Positions 15,962 through 27,071 of a DNA stretch of 64,000 nucleotides are shown here, in pieces. Position numbers and translations under genes: made by a program. The DNA is from Eubacteriales bacterium. Its GTDB lineage: Bacteria; Bacillota; Clostridia; Lachnospirales; Lachnospiraceae. The notes beneath the pieces are model-generated. The model searched no databases, was not told where the DNA came from, and saw only the letters and a program-made list of their open reading frames with translations. Position 1 is the first letter of the stretch, and the number at the start of each line of letters is the position of its first letter. The stretch covers positions 1 through 64,000 of the forward strand of contig JAUNHC010000012.1 of assembly GCA_030524175.1 (NCBI GenBank), written 5' to 3'.

Positions 15962-16759
15962 ATGATTAAACCAAAAAGAGGGTTTTGGTTATTTATCGCT
16001 TCTTTAATTCCCGGAGCCGGTGAAATGTATATGGGCTTCCGCAAAAAGGGAATTAGTATTATGTTGGTTTTCTGGTCGATTTTTGCTCTTGCATCCGGCA
16101 TGGGAATGGATTTCCTGGTAATGTTCCTTCCTATTATCTGGTTCTACAGCTTTTTCGACGTGCATAATCTGAAAACATTATCTGACGAAGAATTTTATTC
16201 AATGGAAGACAGTTATATCCTCCACATGGATCAGCTTATCGGGGATACAGACAATATACTGAAAAAATACCGTTCACTTATAGCTGTGATCTTAATTGTA
16301 TTTGGTGTTTCAATCCTGTGGAATAATTTTGCAGATATACTATATTGGATCCTTCCCGGATTTTTAGGTGATATCATCAGATCCATTTTCTATCGTCTCC
16401 CGCAGATCGTAATTGCTGTTGCCATTATCATTGCCGGTTTTTACCTCCTTTCAGATAAAAGAAGTAAGCTGAAAGACAATAAAAAAGACACAGAGCAGGA
16501 GCATTACTGGGAGCCATACCGCCCATACCACCAGACAAATGAGCCAACCCAAGAAGATCCAGGTAATAGCGGAACTAATGCTGCAGATGATTTTCAGTAT
16601 GATTCCGGTTATATGAATAATGCACCTTTTGATGATCCTGTTCCCCAATATCCTCCTTTCCCACAGGAAAGTGAGACGGAGGCTCCTGAAGCTTCCCAAG
16701 ACAATTCAGATTTTCCGCCCTACCCGCAAGAGGAGTTGAATAAGGATGAAAACGCATAG
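15962..16759 (+). CDS. Multi-pass membrane protein, sigma operon
   Basis: The 265-residue protein begins with a TM2-like hydrophobic hairpin (FWLFIASLIPGAGEMYMGF, with a polar G-x-G-E turn) and has about four further membrane segments up to residue 165. A Pro-, Asp- and Glu-rich hydrophilic tail of about 100 residues follows. The ATG at 15962 overlaps the anti-sigma stop region and has GGAGG before it. Its place between the anti-sigma gene and a LiaF/LiaI-like protein suggests a role in sensing or responding to envelope stress. No enzymatic motif is seen. Confidence 0.75.
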   Translation: MIKPKRGFWLFIASLIPGAGEMYMGFRKKGISIMLVFWSIFALASGMGMDFLVMFLPIIWFYSFFDVHNLKTLSDEEFYSMEDSYILHMDQLIGDTDNILKKYRSLIAVILIVFGVSILWNNFADILYWILPGFLGDIIRSIFYRLPQIVIAVAIIIAGFYLLSDKRSKLKDNKKDTEQEHYWEPYRPYHQTNEPTQEDPGNSGTNAADDFQYDSGYMNNAPFDDPVPQYPPFPQESETEAPEASQDNSDFPPYPQEELNKDENA

Positions 16760-17045
16760 AGTTGGAAGTTACACTTTTGGAGGAATGCTAATTGCCGCCG
16801 GCGTAATGATGCTGGCCCATATCTTCATCCCGGAAATTTCATATGAGTTGATCAGCCGGTTTTGGCCTGTTGTATTTATTTCTCTTGGGATTGAAATCCT
16901 CATAGCTAACTTTCGCAGTGAAAAAGTAAGATTTGTCTATGATGTACCTGCAATCTTTATGATTCTGGCCGTAGTGGTTTTCACCATGGGCATGGCCTGT
17001 GCAGAATTTTCCTTCGATTACTTGAAACTGCACTATATGACATAG
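16746..17045 (+). CDS. Small LiaI/LiaF-like membrane protein
   Basis: This 99-residue protein with three to four hydrophobic segments (FGGMLIAAGVMMLA, RFWPVVFISLGIEILIA, then VPAIFMILAVVVFTMG) has the RFWPxxxIxxGxxIL pattern of the LiaI/LiaF-type transmembrane domain (DUF5668). Its start overlaps the end of the previous gene by 14 bases. It is the fourth and last gene of the sigma operon and is followed by a strong terminator. It supports an envelope-stress role for the operon. Confidence 0.7.
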   Translation: MKTHRVGSYTFGGMLIAAGVMMLAHIFIPEISYELISRFWPVVFISLGIEILIANFRSEKVRFVYDVPAIFMILAVVVFTMGMACAEFSFDYLKLHYMT

Positions 17046-17093
17046 TAAAGGGCAGCCGCACTACGAATCTTGAAGTGCGGCTGCCCTTTTACT
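17044..17093. terminator. Bidirectional terminator
   Basis: AGTAAAGGGCAGCCGCACT (17044-17062) pairs with AGTGCGGCTGCCCTTTTACT (17074-17093). A/T tracts on both flanks serve the sigma operon on plus and the Rpn-like gene on minus. Confidence 0.85.
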
Positions 17094-17119
17094 ATCCATT
17101 TAAAAAGTAAATTCCTTGC

Positions 17120-18142
17120 TCAAAGGCCATATTCCTTCAAAAGCTCCTCTTGAAAATCTCTGTCATTTACAGAGCGTACTAATTCATCCATCCGGTTATC
17201 CTGGACAAGCCTTCTGCATAGACGGCTGATTCTCTCGCTGCCCTCGGCCAAGCCTTCTCTAAGACCTTCTTTTCGGCCTTCTTCCTGGCCTTCAATCCGA
17301 CCTTCTTTCCGACCTTCTTCCCGGCCTTCTTGTTTAAATTCTTCCATTAGGGCTTTCCGATATAACTCATCATCAAATTCATCTAAAAACATTCCCACGA
17401 CCTCCTTGCGGTTTGCCTTCAGCACATCTGTGAGAACATCCTCCCTAAGACACTGCTCCACTGCCATATCCACTGCCTCCTCTGCCGTATTTCCCTTTGA
17501 GATATTCTGCCGGATATAAGAAATGAAACGGGAATAGTCTAAAAGCGGTTTACATTTTGTAAGAAGTTCCTGATTTTTCCCGTAATTAATGTTCAGGACC
17601 AACGCTCTGCATTCCAATGCAGGTACCGCTAACTCACCGTTAAGACTTTCCGGCACGGTAAAAGCATCTGAAAGGCAGATTACTTCCCTCTCCATATTTT
17701 TGTCCGTCCCGTTATAAAATATTATGTACTGTGGAAAGGGAAGCGGAATCTGTCTGGTACTGTAAAGATTATATCCGCCTCTTTCAATAAAATCTTTATA
17801 CAGCCTTGCAAAATACAACACACCACGGATAGGTATGTTAGGATTCCAGCTGGACTGATGCTCCACAAGGCATAGTACCCAGTCTAAAAGGAAGGAAACA
17901 TCGTTTTTGTATCCCAAGTAAATTACATTCTCAAGTGTAGTCACCACTAAGCTGTCAGTGTCCTCATAAGATGAGCCGTTAATGGCATTGTATAACTCTA
18001 AAAGTTTCCTTTTATCCCGGAATATAAACCGGAATAACGTATCTTTATGTGTTCTCTGCACATATGTGCCCTTATCTGGAGTGAGGGAAACCTGAGGTTT
18101 CCGTTTTACATGGATTTTGTTTCTCTTTTTGCCTGACTTCAT
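17120..18142 (-). CDS. Rpn-like PD-(D/E)XK nuclease-family protein
   Basis: The 340-residue protein has the layout of the Rpn/transposase-31-like family: an N-terminal THKDTLFRFIFRDKRKLLEL segment, a core with LLDWVLCLVEHQS (a likely Asp and Glu-x-Gln of the nuclease fold), IPFP/PQYIIFYNG, and a C-terminal charged tail. Residues near 275-305 contain about seven EG-R/K repeats (EGREEGRKEGRIEGQEEG…), encoded by a degenerate 12-bp tandem repeat at about 17255-17335. Relatives promote recombination or act in phage defence and are often multicopy. ATG at 18142 follows GGAGG; an ATG 15 bases upstream overlaps that site. Confidence 0.8.
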   Translation of the reverse strand: MKSGKKRNKIHVKRKPQVSLTPDKGTYVQRTHKDTLFRFIFRDKRKLLELYNAINGSSYEDTDSLVVTTLENVIYLGYKNDVSFLLDWVLCLVEHQSSWNPNIPIRGVLYFARLYKDFIERGGYNLYSTRQIPLPFPQYIIFYNGTDKNMEREVICLSDAFTVPESLNGELAVPALECRALVLNINYGKNQELLTKCKPLLDYSRFISYIRQNISKGNTAEEAVDMAVEQCLREDVLTDVLKANRKEVVGMFLDEFDDELYRKALMEEFKQEGREEGRKEGRIEGQEEGRKEGLREGLAEGSERISRLCRRLVQDNRMDELVRSVNDRDFQEELLKEYGL

Positions 18143-18180
18143 TCCATGTACCTCCATTATAATATTTTCTGTTCTGTTTT

Positions 18181-18204
18181 TAAAGAATAATAAAATATTC
18201 TTTA
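18181..18204. repeat. AT-rich inverted repeat upstream of the Rpn-like gene
   Basis: TAAAGAATA and TATTCTTTA form 9-bp arms around a 6-base spacer, 40 bp upstream of the start codon. A TATAAT lies between this repeat and the start, so it may be an operator. The rest of the 18158-18413 gap shows only small stems and no gene. Confidence 0.35.
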
Positions 18205-18406
18205 ACTATTAACTTCTGAATGGCAGGAAACCATAGCCGTCACCTCCCTGTTATAATTATTAGTGCAGTGGAAAAATCCCGGCGAAATGCCGGACAGAAT
18301 TGATGATATATTCAGATTACCATACTGCCTCCAGTATGTCACATTAAAAATCTATAAACATTCTCACAATAACACATGAACACCGATCATGGGCCAATGC
18401 GCAACT

Positions 18407-18446
18407 AAAAGCAGGAGCTGTCTGCCTAAGAAAGGCCCGCAGCTCC
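18407..18446 (-). terminator. Terminator of the SH3 protein pair
   Basis: GGAGCTG/CAGCTCC with further pairing inside (18414-18446) is followed on the minus strand by TTTT. Confidence 0.7.
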
Positions 18447-18486
18447 CGCCTGATATTTTACTGATCCAAAGACAAAACTTTATTTT

Positions 18487-19332
18487 TTATCCTGCATATG
18501 TCACATTTGAGAATTGTTTGTCTTTATTATTTACCGGGGTCTTGGCAGAAGCCTTTATCCATCCGCTTTTCCCGTTATATTTCACCCGGATATACATTTG
18601 CTTACCGTTCACCCAGCATTTATCAATTGTAACCTTATTGCCCTTTTTAAGGGTGAATGCTTTTTGAGAACTGCCAGCAGCACGATAAGCCTGGATTGTT
18701 TTATTGGTTATGAAAGCGCTGTTTGTCTTACCACCTGTATAAACTCTGTAATAGCTTCCGGTCTTGCTGGTGGGTTTTAAAGTACCATCCTGATAAACAT
18801 AGTTGTAATCAATATAAGCCGGTCCCAAAGAATAAGACATTACATAAAATCTGGCTTTCACATTATTACCGTTCATCTTCACTATTTCTCCGGACTGATG
18901 TATTCCATAGCTTTTCATCAATGTCTGAAAATTTATTACCTGTTTCAGCTTTCCTGACTGATACTGGAACAGGCCGCAGACCGGACCTCCCCCGTTGTCA
19001 AACACTGCATACAGATACAGAAATGGCTGCCCGTTATCTAATGTATATAATTTTGCTTTCAACTCCCAGAAGTTTTTATTTGTAAATTTATAAGCAATTT
19101 TTCCGTTTACAGATACAGCCACGCTTTTACAAACTCCATACTTTCCTTCTGTTGTTTTGATATAAACAGTATCTTTTTTCTTGTCACCTGTCACATCATA
19201 GGCAGTATACTTTTTGTTTGGCGTCAGGTTCACCGAAGTCGGTGAGGCCTTTACAAGCTTTGACGGAATCAGGGTGACTCCCATTAACAACAAAACAATC
19301 AATATACAATTTAAAAATCTCTTCCTTTTCAT
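18487..19332 (-). CDS. Secreted SH3-type protein, copy 1
   Basis: The 281-residue protein has a Sec signal peptide (hydrophobic core ILIVLLLMGVTLIP, probable cut after VKA). An N-terminal domain with a DVTGDKKKDTVYI loop follows, which resembles an FG-GAP or dockerin-like Ca-binding turn. The C-terminal SH3b-like domain is near residues 205-262 (IQAYRAAGSSQKAFTLKKGN … GWIKA). It ends in TYAG, like its neighbour. Probably exported and associated with the wall or polysaccharide, with no catalytic motif. Lies 44 bases downstream of a paralogue, so the pair is a tandem duplication in one operon. Confidence 0.75.
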   Translation of the reverse strand: MKRKRFLNCILIVLLLMGVTLIPSKLVKASPTSVNLTPNKKYTAYDVTGDKKKDTVYIKTTEGKYGVCKSVAVSVNGKIAYKFTNKNFWELKAKLYTLDNGQPFLYLYAVFDNGGGPVCGLFQYQSGKLKQVINFQTLMKSYGIHQSGEIVKMNGNNVKARFYVMSYSLGPAYIDYNYVYQDGTLKPTSKTGSYYRVYTGGKTNSAFITNKTIQAYRAAGSSQKAFTLKKGNKVTIDKCWVNGKQMYIRVKYNGKSGWIKASAKTPVNNKDKQFSNVTYAG

Positions 19333-19376
19333 AACGCATCCTCCTTTTCCACAATTTGAAAATAAAGCATTGCCTG

Positions 19377-20237
19377 TTATCCCGCATACACAGCTTCCTT
19401 AAAATATGGGCTGTGAGTGTTAGGGCAGGGTACCCATCCGGCTGTTCCGTCACTGTTGACTACACGGATAAAAGCATATTGGGAATTATTATATACATGG
19501 GTTATTTTCAGGCTGTCCCCTTCTTTCACCTGAAAAACTTTCTCCTTTAGACCGGCAGTACGGTATACACTGAAATTCCTGGAAGCAGTCCAGCTCCGTT
19601 CCTTATCACTTTCTGCCAGTGGACTTGTTCTGCTTGCCCTGCTGAATTTCCCGTTGATGTAATCATAATTCACTATCCAGTTAAGAGCACCTGCCGCCCC
19701 AAGCTGCCCGTACCATTGAAACTGAATCCGGTTACCTTCCACATTTACCAGATCCATCTTTTCACGATGGTGGAAAATATTCTTATAGGTATTCTTCAAA
19801 TCCAGCACCGGCCGGAAGCGTCCGCCCTGGAAACTATAAAGACGACAGAAATTATAATATTCCGTTTCACTGCACGTGCGGACAAATAAGAATTGTTCCT
19901 GAGTATTCATGGTACAGAGCTTTATATCGTACCGCCATGTGGCATCCCCTTTATAATACGGATCCTCCAGTGTAAAGGCATTTTCCCCATTGACCAGTAT
20001 CTTAAGATACCCCTGTCTGCCGATACCGAAGGAATCGTAATGTGCTGTCTCTACCATTACTTCATCTGCCTTTCCGTCCCCGGTTACGTCATAAATATCA
20101 TAGACACGGTCAGTCTGCAGGGTGACCATAGCTGGATTCATGGCTCTCCCACCTGAAGCAGCCATTGCCTCCCCCGGCACGTACATTATCATCAAAGCTG
20201 CCAATAAACATGTTAACCATTTTCCTGACTTTCTCAT
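19377..20237 (-). CDS. Secreted SH3-type protein, copy 2
   Basis: A 286-residue paralogue of the downstream gene. It has a signal peptide ending around GEAMA, the loop DVTGDGKADEVMV (closer to a true Ca-binding pattern than in copy 1), a middle domain and a C-terminal SH3b-like domain (VYRTAGLKEKVFQVKEGD … GWVPC). It ends in VYAG. The two copies share architecture but have diverged widely in sequence. ATG follows AAGGGGG. First gene of the pair; the 293 bases upstream hold two hairpins belonging to the atp operon end and no clear promoter. Confidence 0.75.
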   Translation of the reverse strand: MRKSGKWLTCLLAALMIMYVPGEAMAASGGRAMNPAMVTLQTDRVYDIYDVTGDGKADEVMVETAHYDSFGIGRQGYLKILVNGENAFTLEDPYYKGDATWRYDIKLCTMNTQEQFLFVRTCSETEYYNFCRLYSFQGGRFRPVLDLKNTYKNIFHHREKMDLVNVEGNRIQFQWYGQLGAAGALNWIVNYDYINGKFSRASRTSPLAESDKERSWTASRNFSVYRTAGLKEKVFQVKEGDSLKITHVYNNSQYAFIRVVNSDGTAGWVPCPNTHSPYFKEAVYAG

Positions 20238-20374
20238 ACTGTATCCCCCTTATTTCCTTGTTTATCTCCTTCCTTCTTGTCTCCACAGTTCCTCCGGTAT
20301 TTCCTGAATGCCGTTCCAATGATCCAGCTTCCCATATGGTCACAGCCTCCATGAGAACGCATTCTGATCACATA

Positions 20375-20428
20375 AAAACCTTGTATGCTATTTCTGATTT
20401 CATAATAGCACACAAGGTTTTTTATTTG
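20375..20428. terminator. Terminator beyond the atp operon
   Basis: AAAACCTTGTATGCTATT (20375-20392) pairs with AATAGCACACAAGGTTTT (20404-20421), one mismatch in 18. T-runs lie on both sides. It is about 110 nt after the atpC stop on the minus strand and is the first hairpin there with a T-tract. Confidence 0.75.
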
Positions 20429-20458
20429 TAAAATACGTATTCACTTATGGGATTACAT

Positions 20459-20521
20459 GATGTCGGTGGCAAAAGGAAGCCGGGACAGCGCCTGCCCCGG
20501 TTCCCTTTTGCCCCCGACATC
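20459..20521 (-). promoter_or_regulatory. Long hairpin after atpC without T-tract
   Basis: Arms of about 26 bases (20459-20484 and 20496-20521, starting GATGTCGG) pair with two mismatches around an 11-base loop. No T-run follows on either strand. It may protect the 3' end of the atp mRNA or work with the terminator at 20375. Confidence 0.6.
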
Positions 20522-20530
20522 ATTGCATCT

Positions 20531-20944
20531 CTATATATCTTGTTTTCTGGTCACGCGCAGACGGGTCATAGCCCTTGCAAGTGCCGTCTGGTTCATATGG
20601 TATTCCTGGATACTCTGCTTCTGACGAAGCTGCTCTTCCGCCCTCTCCTTCGCCTCCTGTGCACGGCGGATATCAATCTCTTCCGGGCGCTCCACAGTGA
20701 GACAGAACAGCTTGGCACGGTTGTTGATCATTTCCACAAAACCATTGCTTACCGCCAGAATATTCCGGGTTCCATCCTCACTTTCAAAACGCATTTCACC
20801 GGGAATAATAGCTGCTACAATGTTTTCGTGATGTGCCAGAAATGCCTGTTCTCCGTCAACAGCTGGGATTACAAGCTTTTTTGCACGTCCGGCGTAGACC
20901 AGTTTATTGCTGGCATAAATTTCCAGACCAAATGTATCTGTCAT
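20531..20944 (-). CDS. atpC: F1F0 ATP synthase epsilon subunit
   Basis: The 137-residue protein has the N-terminal beta-sandwich (FGLEIYASNKLVYAGRAKKL … ILAVSNGFVEM) and a C-terminal pair of helices (RAQEAKERAEEQLRQKQS…). Part of the central stalk, it couples rotation to catalysis and inhibits ATP hydrolysis. Last gene of the atp operon, 12 bases after atpD. ATG follows GGAGCGG. Confidence 0.93.
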   Translation of the reverse strand: MTDTFGLEIYASNKLVYAGRAKKLVIPAVDGEQAFLAHHENIVAAIIPGEMRFESEDGTRNILAVSNGFVEMINNRAKLFCLTVERPEEIDIRRAQEAKERAEEQLRQKQSIQEYHMNQTALARAMTRLRVTRKQDI

Positions 20945-20956
20945 AAGCGCCGCTCC

Positions 20957-23247
<2,291 letters not shown>

Positions 23248-23255
23248 ATTAACAC

Positions 23256-24764
23256 CTACCTGCTCTTATCTCTGAATTCTTCTGCCGCCTTTACTATTTT
23301 TCCGGCAAGCTCATCGGAAAGGTCTCTTGTCTCTTCAATCTCCCTGCCGATTTCCGGATATACGTTATCAAAATAATCCAGCATATCTCTCTGATATTTC
23401 TTTATTTCTTTTTTATCCACATCGATCATGGTCTTATGCGTGGCTGCACAAAGTGTGATAACCTGTTCATGAAGACTTAAAGGGCTGCACAGGGGCTGTT
23501 TAAGAAGCTCCATCAGACAGCTTCCGTATTTCAGCTGTGCCATAGTGGCTTCATCCAGATCAGAACTGAACTGAGTAAACACTTCCATCTCCCTGTACTG
23601 TGCCAGATCAATACGGACACTTCCGGATGCCTTTTTCATAGCCTTTGCCTGAGCAGCACCGCCCACACGGGATACAGAAAGTCCCACATTTACAGCCGGA
23701 CGCATACCTGCAAAGAAAAGATCACTCTCCAGGAAAATCTGACCGTCTGTGATCGAAATAACGTTAGTTGGTATGTAAGCTGATACATCTCCTGCCTGGG
23801 TCTCAATAATAGGAAGGGCTGTGATGGAACCGCCGCCTGCTTCATCGCTAAGCCGGCTGGAACGTTCCAACAGTCTGGAATGAAGATAGAATACATCTCC
23901 GGGATAAGCCTCACGCCCCGGAGACCGCTCCAGAAGCAGCGACAGTGCACGGTAAGCCACAGCATGCTTTGACAGATCGTCATACACGATCAATACATCC
24001 CTTCCCTGATACATAAAATATTCAGCCAGCGCTGTCCCCGCATAAGGCACAATATACTGAAGAGGGGCACAGTCACTTGCCGTGGCGGAAAATACTGTTG
24101 TATAGTCCATAGCACCATGGCTTTCCAGTGTGGATACGATTTTTGCCACTGTGGAAGCCTTCTGTCCTACTGCCACATAAATGCAGACAACATCCTTCCC
24201 CTTCTGGTTAAGGATAGCATCAACTGCAAGAGAAGTCTTTCCTGTCTGCCTGTCACCTATGATCAGTTCCCGCTGTCCCCTGCCGATAGGAAACATAGAG
24301 TCAATGGAAAGAATACCTGTTTCAAGGGGCACAGTGACAGATTTCCTGTCTATAATACCTGGCGCCGGATTCTCAACAGGACGATATCCATCTTCCTTTA
24401 TTGCGCCTTTACCGTCAATGGGTGCTCCAAGGGCATCCACGATCCTGCCCACAAAGCCTTCCCCCACAGGTACGCCTGCCTGCTTCCGGGTTCTCGCAAC
24501 CTTAGTGCCTTCCTTTATTCCCGTATCTTTTCCGAACAAGATACAGCCCATGCTGTTGGAACGGATATCCTGCACCATCCCTTTCAGCCCATTTTCAAAG
24601 GTCACAACCTCACCGTACATGGCATGGTCTATACCATAAACAGTAGCAATCCCATCTCCCACGGAGATGACAGTGCCCACTTCCTGGTCCTTGCTGATTT
24701 CGTCATAATTCTTGATTTCTTCTTTGAGAATCGAAATGATTTCATCTGGATTTATTGCACTCAA
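23256..24764 (-). CDS. atpA: F1F0 ATP synthase alpha subunit
   Basis: The 502-residue non-catalytic nucleotide-binding subunit has Walker A GDRQTGKT and the family stretch [17 protein letters not shown]. It starts with TTG (24764), 8 bases after GGAGGTG, the only unusual start codon in this operon apart from atpF. It forms the alpha3beta3 hexamer with AtpD. Confidence 0.96.
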   Translation of the reverse strand: MSAINPDEIISILKEEIKNYDEISKDQEVGTVISVGDGIATVYGIDHAMYGEVVTFENGLKGMVQDIRSNSMGCILFGKDTGIKEGTKVARTRKQAGVPVGEGFVGRIVDALGAPIDGKGAIKEDGYRPVENPAPGIIDRKSVTVPLETGILSIDSMFPIGRGQRELIIGDRQTGKTSLAVDAILNQKGKDVVCIYVAVGQKASTVAKIVSTLESHGAMDYTTVFSATASDCAPLQYIVPYAGTALAEYFMYQGRDVLIVYDDLSKHAVAYRALSLLLERSPGREAYPGDVFYLHSRLLERSSRLSDEAGGGSITALPIIETQAGDVSAYIPTNVISITDGQIFLESDLFFAGMRPAVNVGLSVSRVGGAAQAKAMKKASGSVRIDLAQYREMEVFTQFSSDLDEATMAQLKYGSCLMELLKQPLCSPLSLHEQVITLCAATHKTMIDVDKKEIKKYQRDMLDYFDNVYPEIGREIEETRDLSDELAGKIVKAAEEFRDKSR

Positions 24765-24771
24765 TTATTAT

Positions 24772-25275
24772 TCACCTCCGGGTCAATTTCTGTTCCAGGT
24801 TCCGGTAACGTCCCCGCAAACTCCAGTCATACTGGTAATCCCCCGCCTGCAGGATAAAACCGCCTATGAGGCTTTTATCCTCCTTAAGACAAAGGCTGAC
24901 TTCCCTGGCTGAAAATTCTCTGCACAGAAATTCCTTCATTTTAGCAATCTGGTCTTCCCTTGGCAGCGTCACATATGTTAAAACTGCCTGTAAAATTTCT
25001 TTCTGCTCCCGGCTGTACTCGCCGTAAGCCTCTATAATATCCTGTATGCTGCCGATTTTATGGTATTTGCAGGCAACCTTCAGGAAGTTCCGCATCTCAA
25101 GCGGAAACACTCTGTCAATGACTTGTTCTTTTTCTTTCAGGGAAATGAGGGGATTCTCCAAAATACTCCCTATATCCGGAACTGTTTTAAAAAGCTGTTC
25201 AGTTCTGTCCACTGCATCCTCCGGGACAGAAAGGCCGTATAAAGCCTTTGCATAATTAATGCTGGTTTCTGTCAT
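24772..25275 (-). CDS. atpH: F1F0 ATP synthase delta subunit
   Basis: A 167-residue peripheral-stalk subunit of typical length, with INYAKALYGLSV at the N-terminus (family pattern YA.AL…) and the C-terminal LCLKEDKSLIGGFILQAGD segment that contacts the b subunit. The ATG at 25275 follows AGGTGATCCTC and overlaps the end of atpF by 20 bases. Confidence 0.92.
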   Translation of the reverse strand: MTETSINYAKALYGLSVPEDAVDRTEQLFKTVPDIGSILENPLISLKEKEQVIDRVFPLEMRNFLKVACKYHKIGSIQDIIEAYGEYSREQKEILQAVLTYVTLPREDQIAKMKEFLCREFSAREVSLCLKEDKSLIGGFILQAGDYQYDWSLRGRYRNLEQKLTRR

Positions 25276-25756
25276 GAGGATCACCTGCTTTTTCTAAGAA
25301 TTGGTCGTAGAGGGACAAATCCTGCACATCACTGTTCCGTTCTCCCATGATTTTTGCCGCTGCTGCCATGGCAAGCTCTGCCACCTTACCTTCCATCTGT
25401 TTCATGGAAGCTTCCTGCTCCAGACGGATATTTTCTCTGGCCTTTGCCACAATGTCATCTGCCTGGATACTGGCCTCCTGCATGATCCGTTCAGCCTGGG
25501 TCTTCGCCTCTCCCTTTGCCTGGTCCATAATGCGGAAGGATTCTTCCTTAGCAGTTTTCAATGATTCTTCATATTGATCCTTCAGTGCCAGAGCTTTCTG
25601 CTCTGTATCCTTTGCGCTTGCAAACTGCTGGTCAATAAGTTTTTTTCTCTGCTCCATGATATTGATGACAGGCCCAAACAAAAATCTTTTCATCAAAAGA
25701 TAAAGAACAATCAGGTTTATAATTGTAAACACAAGGTTGATATTAATCTCTATCAC
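25256..25756 (-). CDS. atpF: F1F0 ATP synthase b subunit
   Basis: One N-terminal membrane helix (INLVFTIINLIVLYLLMKRF) is followed by a long charged coiled coil, together about 166 residues, as expected for the peripheral stalk dimer. Two in-frame GTG codons compete; the second (25756) has AGGTGG 5 bases upstream and is preferred, while the first (25765) would sit on that site. Overlaps atpH. Confidence 0.92.
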   Translation of the reverse strand: MIEININLVFTIINLIVLYLLMKRFLFGPVINIMEQRKKLIDQQFASAKDTEQKALALKDQYEESLKTAKEESFRIMDQAKGEAKTQAERIMQEASIQADDIVAKARENIRLEQEASMKQMEGKVAELAMAAAAKIMGERNSDVQDLSLYDQFLEKAGDPHDRNQH

Positions 25757-25787
25757 CTGGTCCACCTGCCTTTCTGGTTCTTATTCA

Positions 25788-26012
25788 TTATCCTAACATG
25801 ATGATGATCAGAAGACCGATTACAAAACCATAAATAGCAGTTGCCTCGGCCAGGGCACATCCTAACAAAAGAGCCTTGCTGATCTTGCCTTCAGCCTCAG
25901 GCTGTCTTGCGATGGCTTCCACTGCTTTAGATGTTGCGATACCAATACCGATACCTGCTCCGATACCTGTCAATACTGCAATAGCTGCTCCGATTGCCAC
26001 TAAACTTGTCAT
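25788..26012 (-). CDS. atpE: F1F0 ATP synthase c subunit
   Basis: The 74-residue hairpin of two membrane helices is joined by the polar loop ARQPEA, with the ion-binding Glu in [11 protein letters not shown] on helix 2. Sodium-coupled c subunits carry Gln in helix 1 and Ser after the Glu (Q…ES). Here the positions are Ile (GIGIGIA) and Ala (EA), so proton coupling is predicted. ATG follows AGGAGG, the best ribosome binding site in the operon, which fits its high copy number in the ring. Confidence 0.95.
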   Translation of the reverse strand: MTSLVAIGAAIAVLTGIGAGIGIGIATSKAVEAIARQPEAEGKISKALLLGCALAEATAIYGFVIGLLIIIMLG

Positions 26013-26081
26013 AACTTATTTCCTCCTGAATACTTAATATTTTTTATTTGCCGCCAAGCGGCCGGGTGCCGTCAAAATTGT

Positions 26082-26744
26082 TTATTCGATGGCCTCTTTA
26101 ATAAACAATGAAGTTAAAAATACAAATACATATGCCTGTATAAATCCGTCAAAGAAATCAAAATACAGGCTGAACGGTATGGGCAGCAATGCCGGGCATA
26201 CAAACTCCAGAAGTTTCATGACCACATAGCTTCCCAAAACATTGCCGAACAACCGCATACAAAGTGATGTCGGACGAATTGCAATCTCCAGTATATTGAT
26301 AGGAAGCATAATAGGGACCGGCTCCGCAAAGCTCTTCAAAAATCCCTTTGCTCCTTTCTTATGGAATCCTGCATATTCGATCAAAACAATGCTCATAACC
26401 GCCAGTGCTATAGTTACGTTTAAGTCCTTGGTAGGTGGTGTAAAACCAAAAACACCGGCAATATTGGCAATACCTATGTAAATTACGGTTGACATTAAAT
26501 ACGGGATATAGCGTTTTCCCTCTTCTCCCAAGATCCCCTGGAAAAAATCCTGGAGAAAACCCACACCCGATTCCAGAAGCAATTGCTTTCGGCTTGGATT
26601 CTCCACACTCAGGTTTCGTACCAATAATGCGGAAAGAAGCACCAACACGGCCATTATGACCCAGGTGACAACCACCGATTCCGCTATCGGTATTCCCCCA
26701 AACACAGGTATGGTAAAAACCGTCTTGCTCTCTAGTTCTTCCAT
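26082..26744 (-). CDS. atpB: F1F0 ATP synthase a subunit
   Basis: The 220-residue membrane subunit has five to six helices and the essential Arg in IRPTSLCMRLFGN, followed by the C-terminal FVFLTSLFI helix. It forms the ion path against the c-ring. First gene of the operon; no atpI or atpZ gene is visible upstream. The ATG has only a weak ribosome binding site, so the start is less certain than the function. Confidence 0.93.
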   Translation of the reverse strand: MEELESKTVFTIPVFGGIPIAESVVVTWVIMAVLVLLSALLVRNLSVENPSRKQLLLESGVGFLQDFFQGILGEEGKRYIPYLMSTVIYIGIANIAGVFGFTPPTKDLNVTIALAVMSIVLIEYAGFHKKGAKGFLKSFAEPVPIMLPINILEIAIRPTSLCMRLFGNVLGSYVVMKLLEFVCPALLPIPFSLYFDFFDGFIQAYVFVFLTSLFIKEAIE

Positions 26745-26876
26745 TAATGTGCTTGATAAATTACCCGTCTCGCTCCCTCCTTTTCTCTGCTGAGTCAGTC
26801 TGTAAAGCAGAAAACTCAGGCGAAATTTTTCCCTGAGCTGTCTCCTGCTAAACGCTGTTTATCTTTCGATTTCTTT

Positions 26877-26904
26877 ATTTTACTCTGCATCACGTGAATG
26901 TCAA
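26877..26904 (-). promoter_or_regulatory. Promoter of the atp operon
   Basis: TTGACA (26899-26904), a 16-bp spacer and TAAAAT (26877-26882). It gives a leader of about 125 nt in which CTCAGG/CCTGAG can pair. The rest of the 26745-27071 gap is AT-rich and shows no gene. Confidence 0.65.
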
Positions 26905-27071
26905 TATACGTTTTGACCATTTCGCACAAACCAATACAAAAAATTTTGTATAATTTATACGATTTTTTCTTATATTGCGACAATCATATAACAATTTTGT
27001 CATTCTCTTATTTATAATATACAAAAAATATTATTATTTTACCGCATAATGCTGAATACCATACTTAAGCA

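Noticed and set aside
17255-17335. CRISPR-like or intergenic tandem repeat
   Set aside because: The 12-bp periodicity lies inside the Rpn-like coding sequence and encodes Glu-Gly-Arg/Lys repeats.
24117-24857. Plus-strand open frame of 246 codons
   Set aside because: Antisense to atpA and atpH, with no ribosome binding site; the conserved genes on the other strand explain the open frame.
25788-26012. Sodium-coupled ATP synthase
   Set aside because: The c subunit lacks the helix 1 Gln and the Ser after the ion-binding Glu that mark sodium-type rings, so proton coupling is the better reading.
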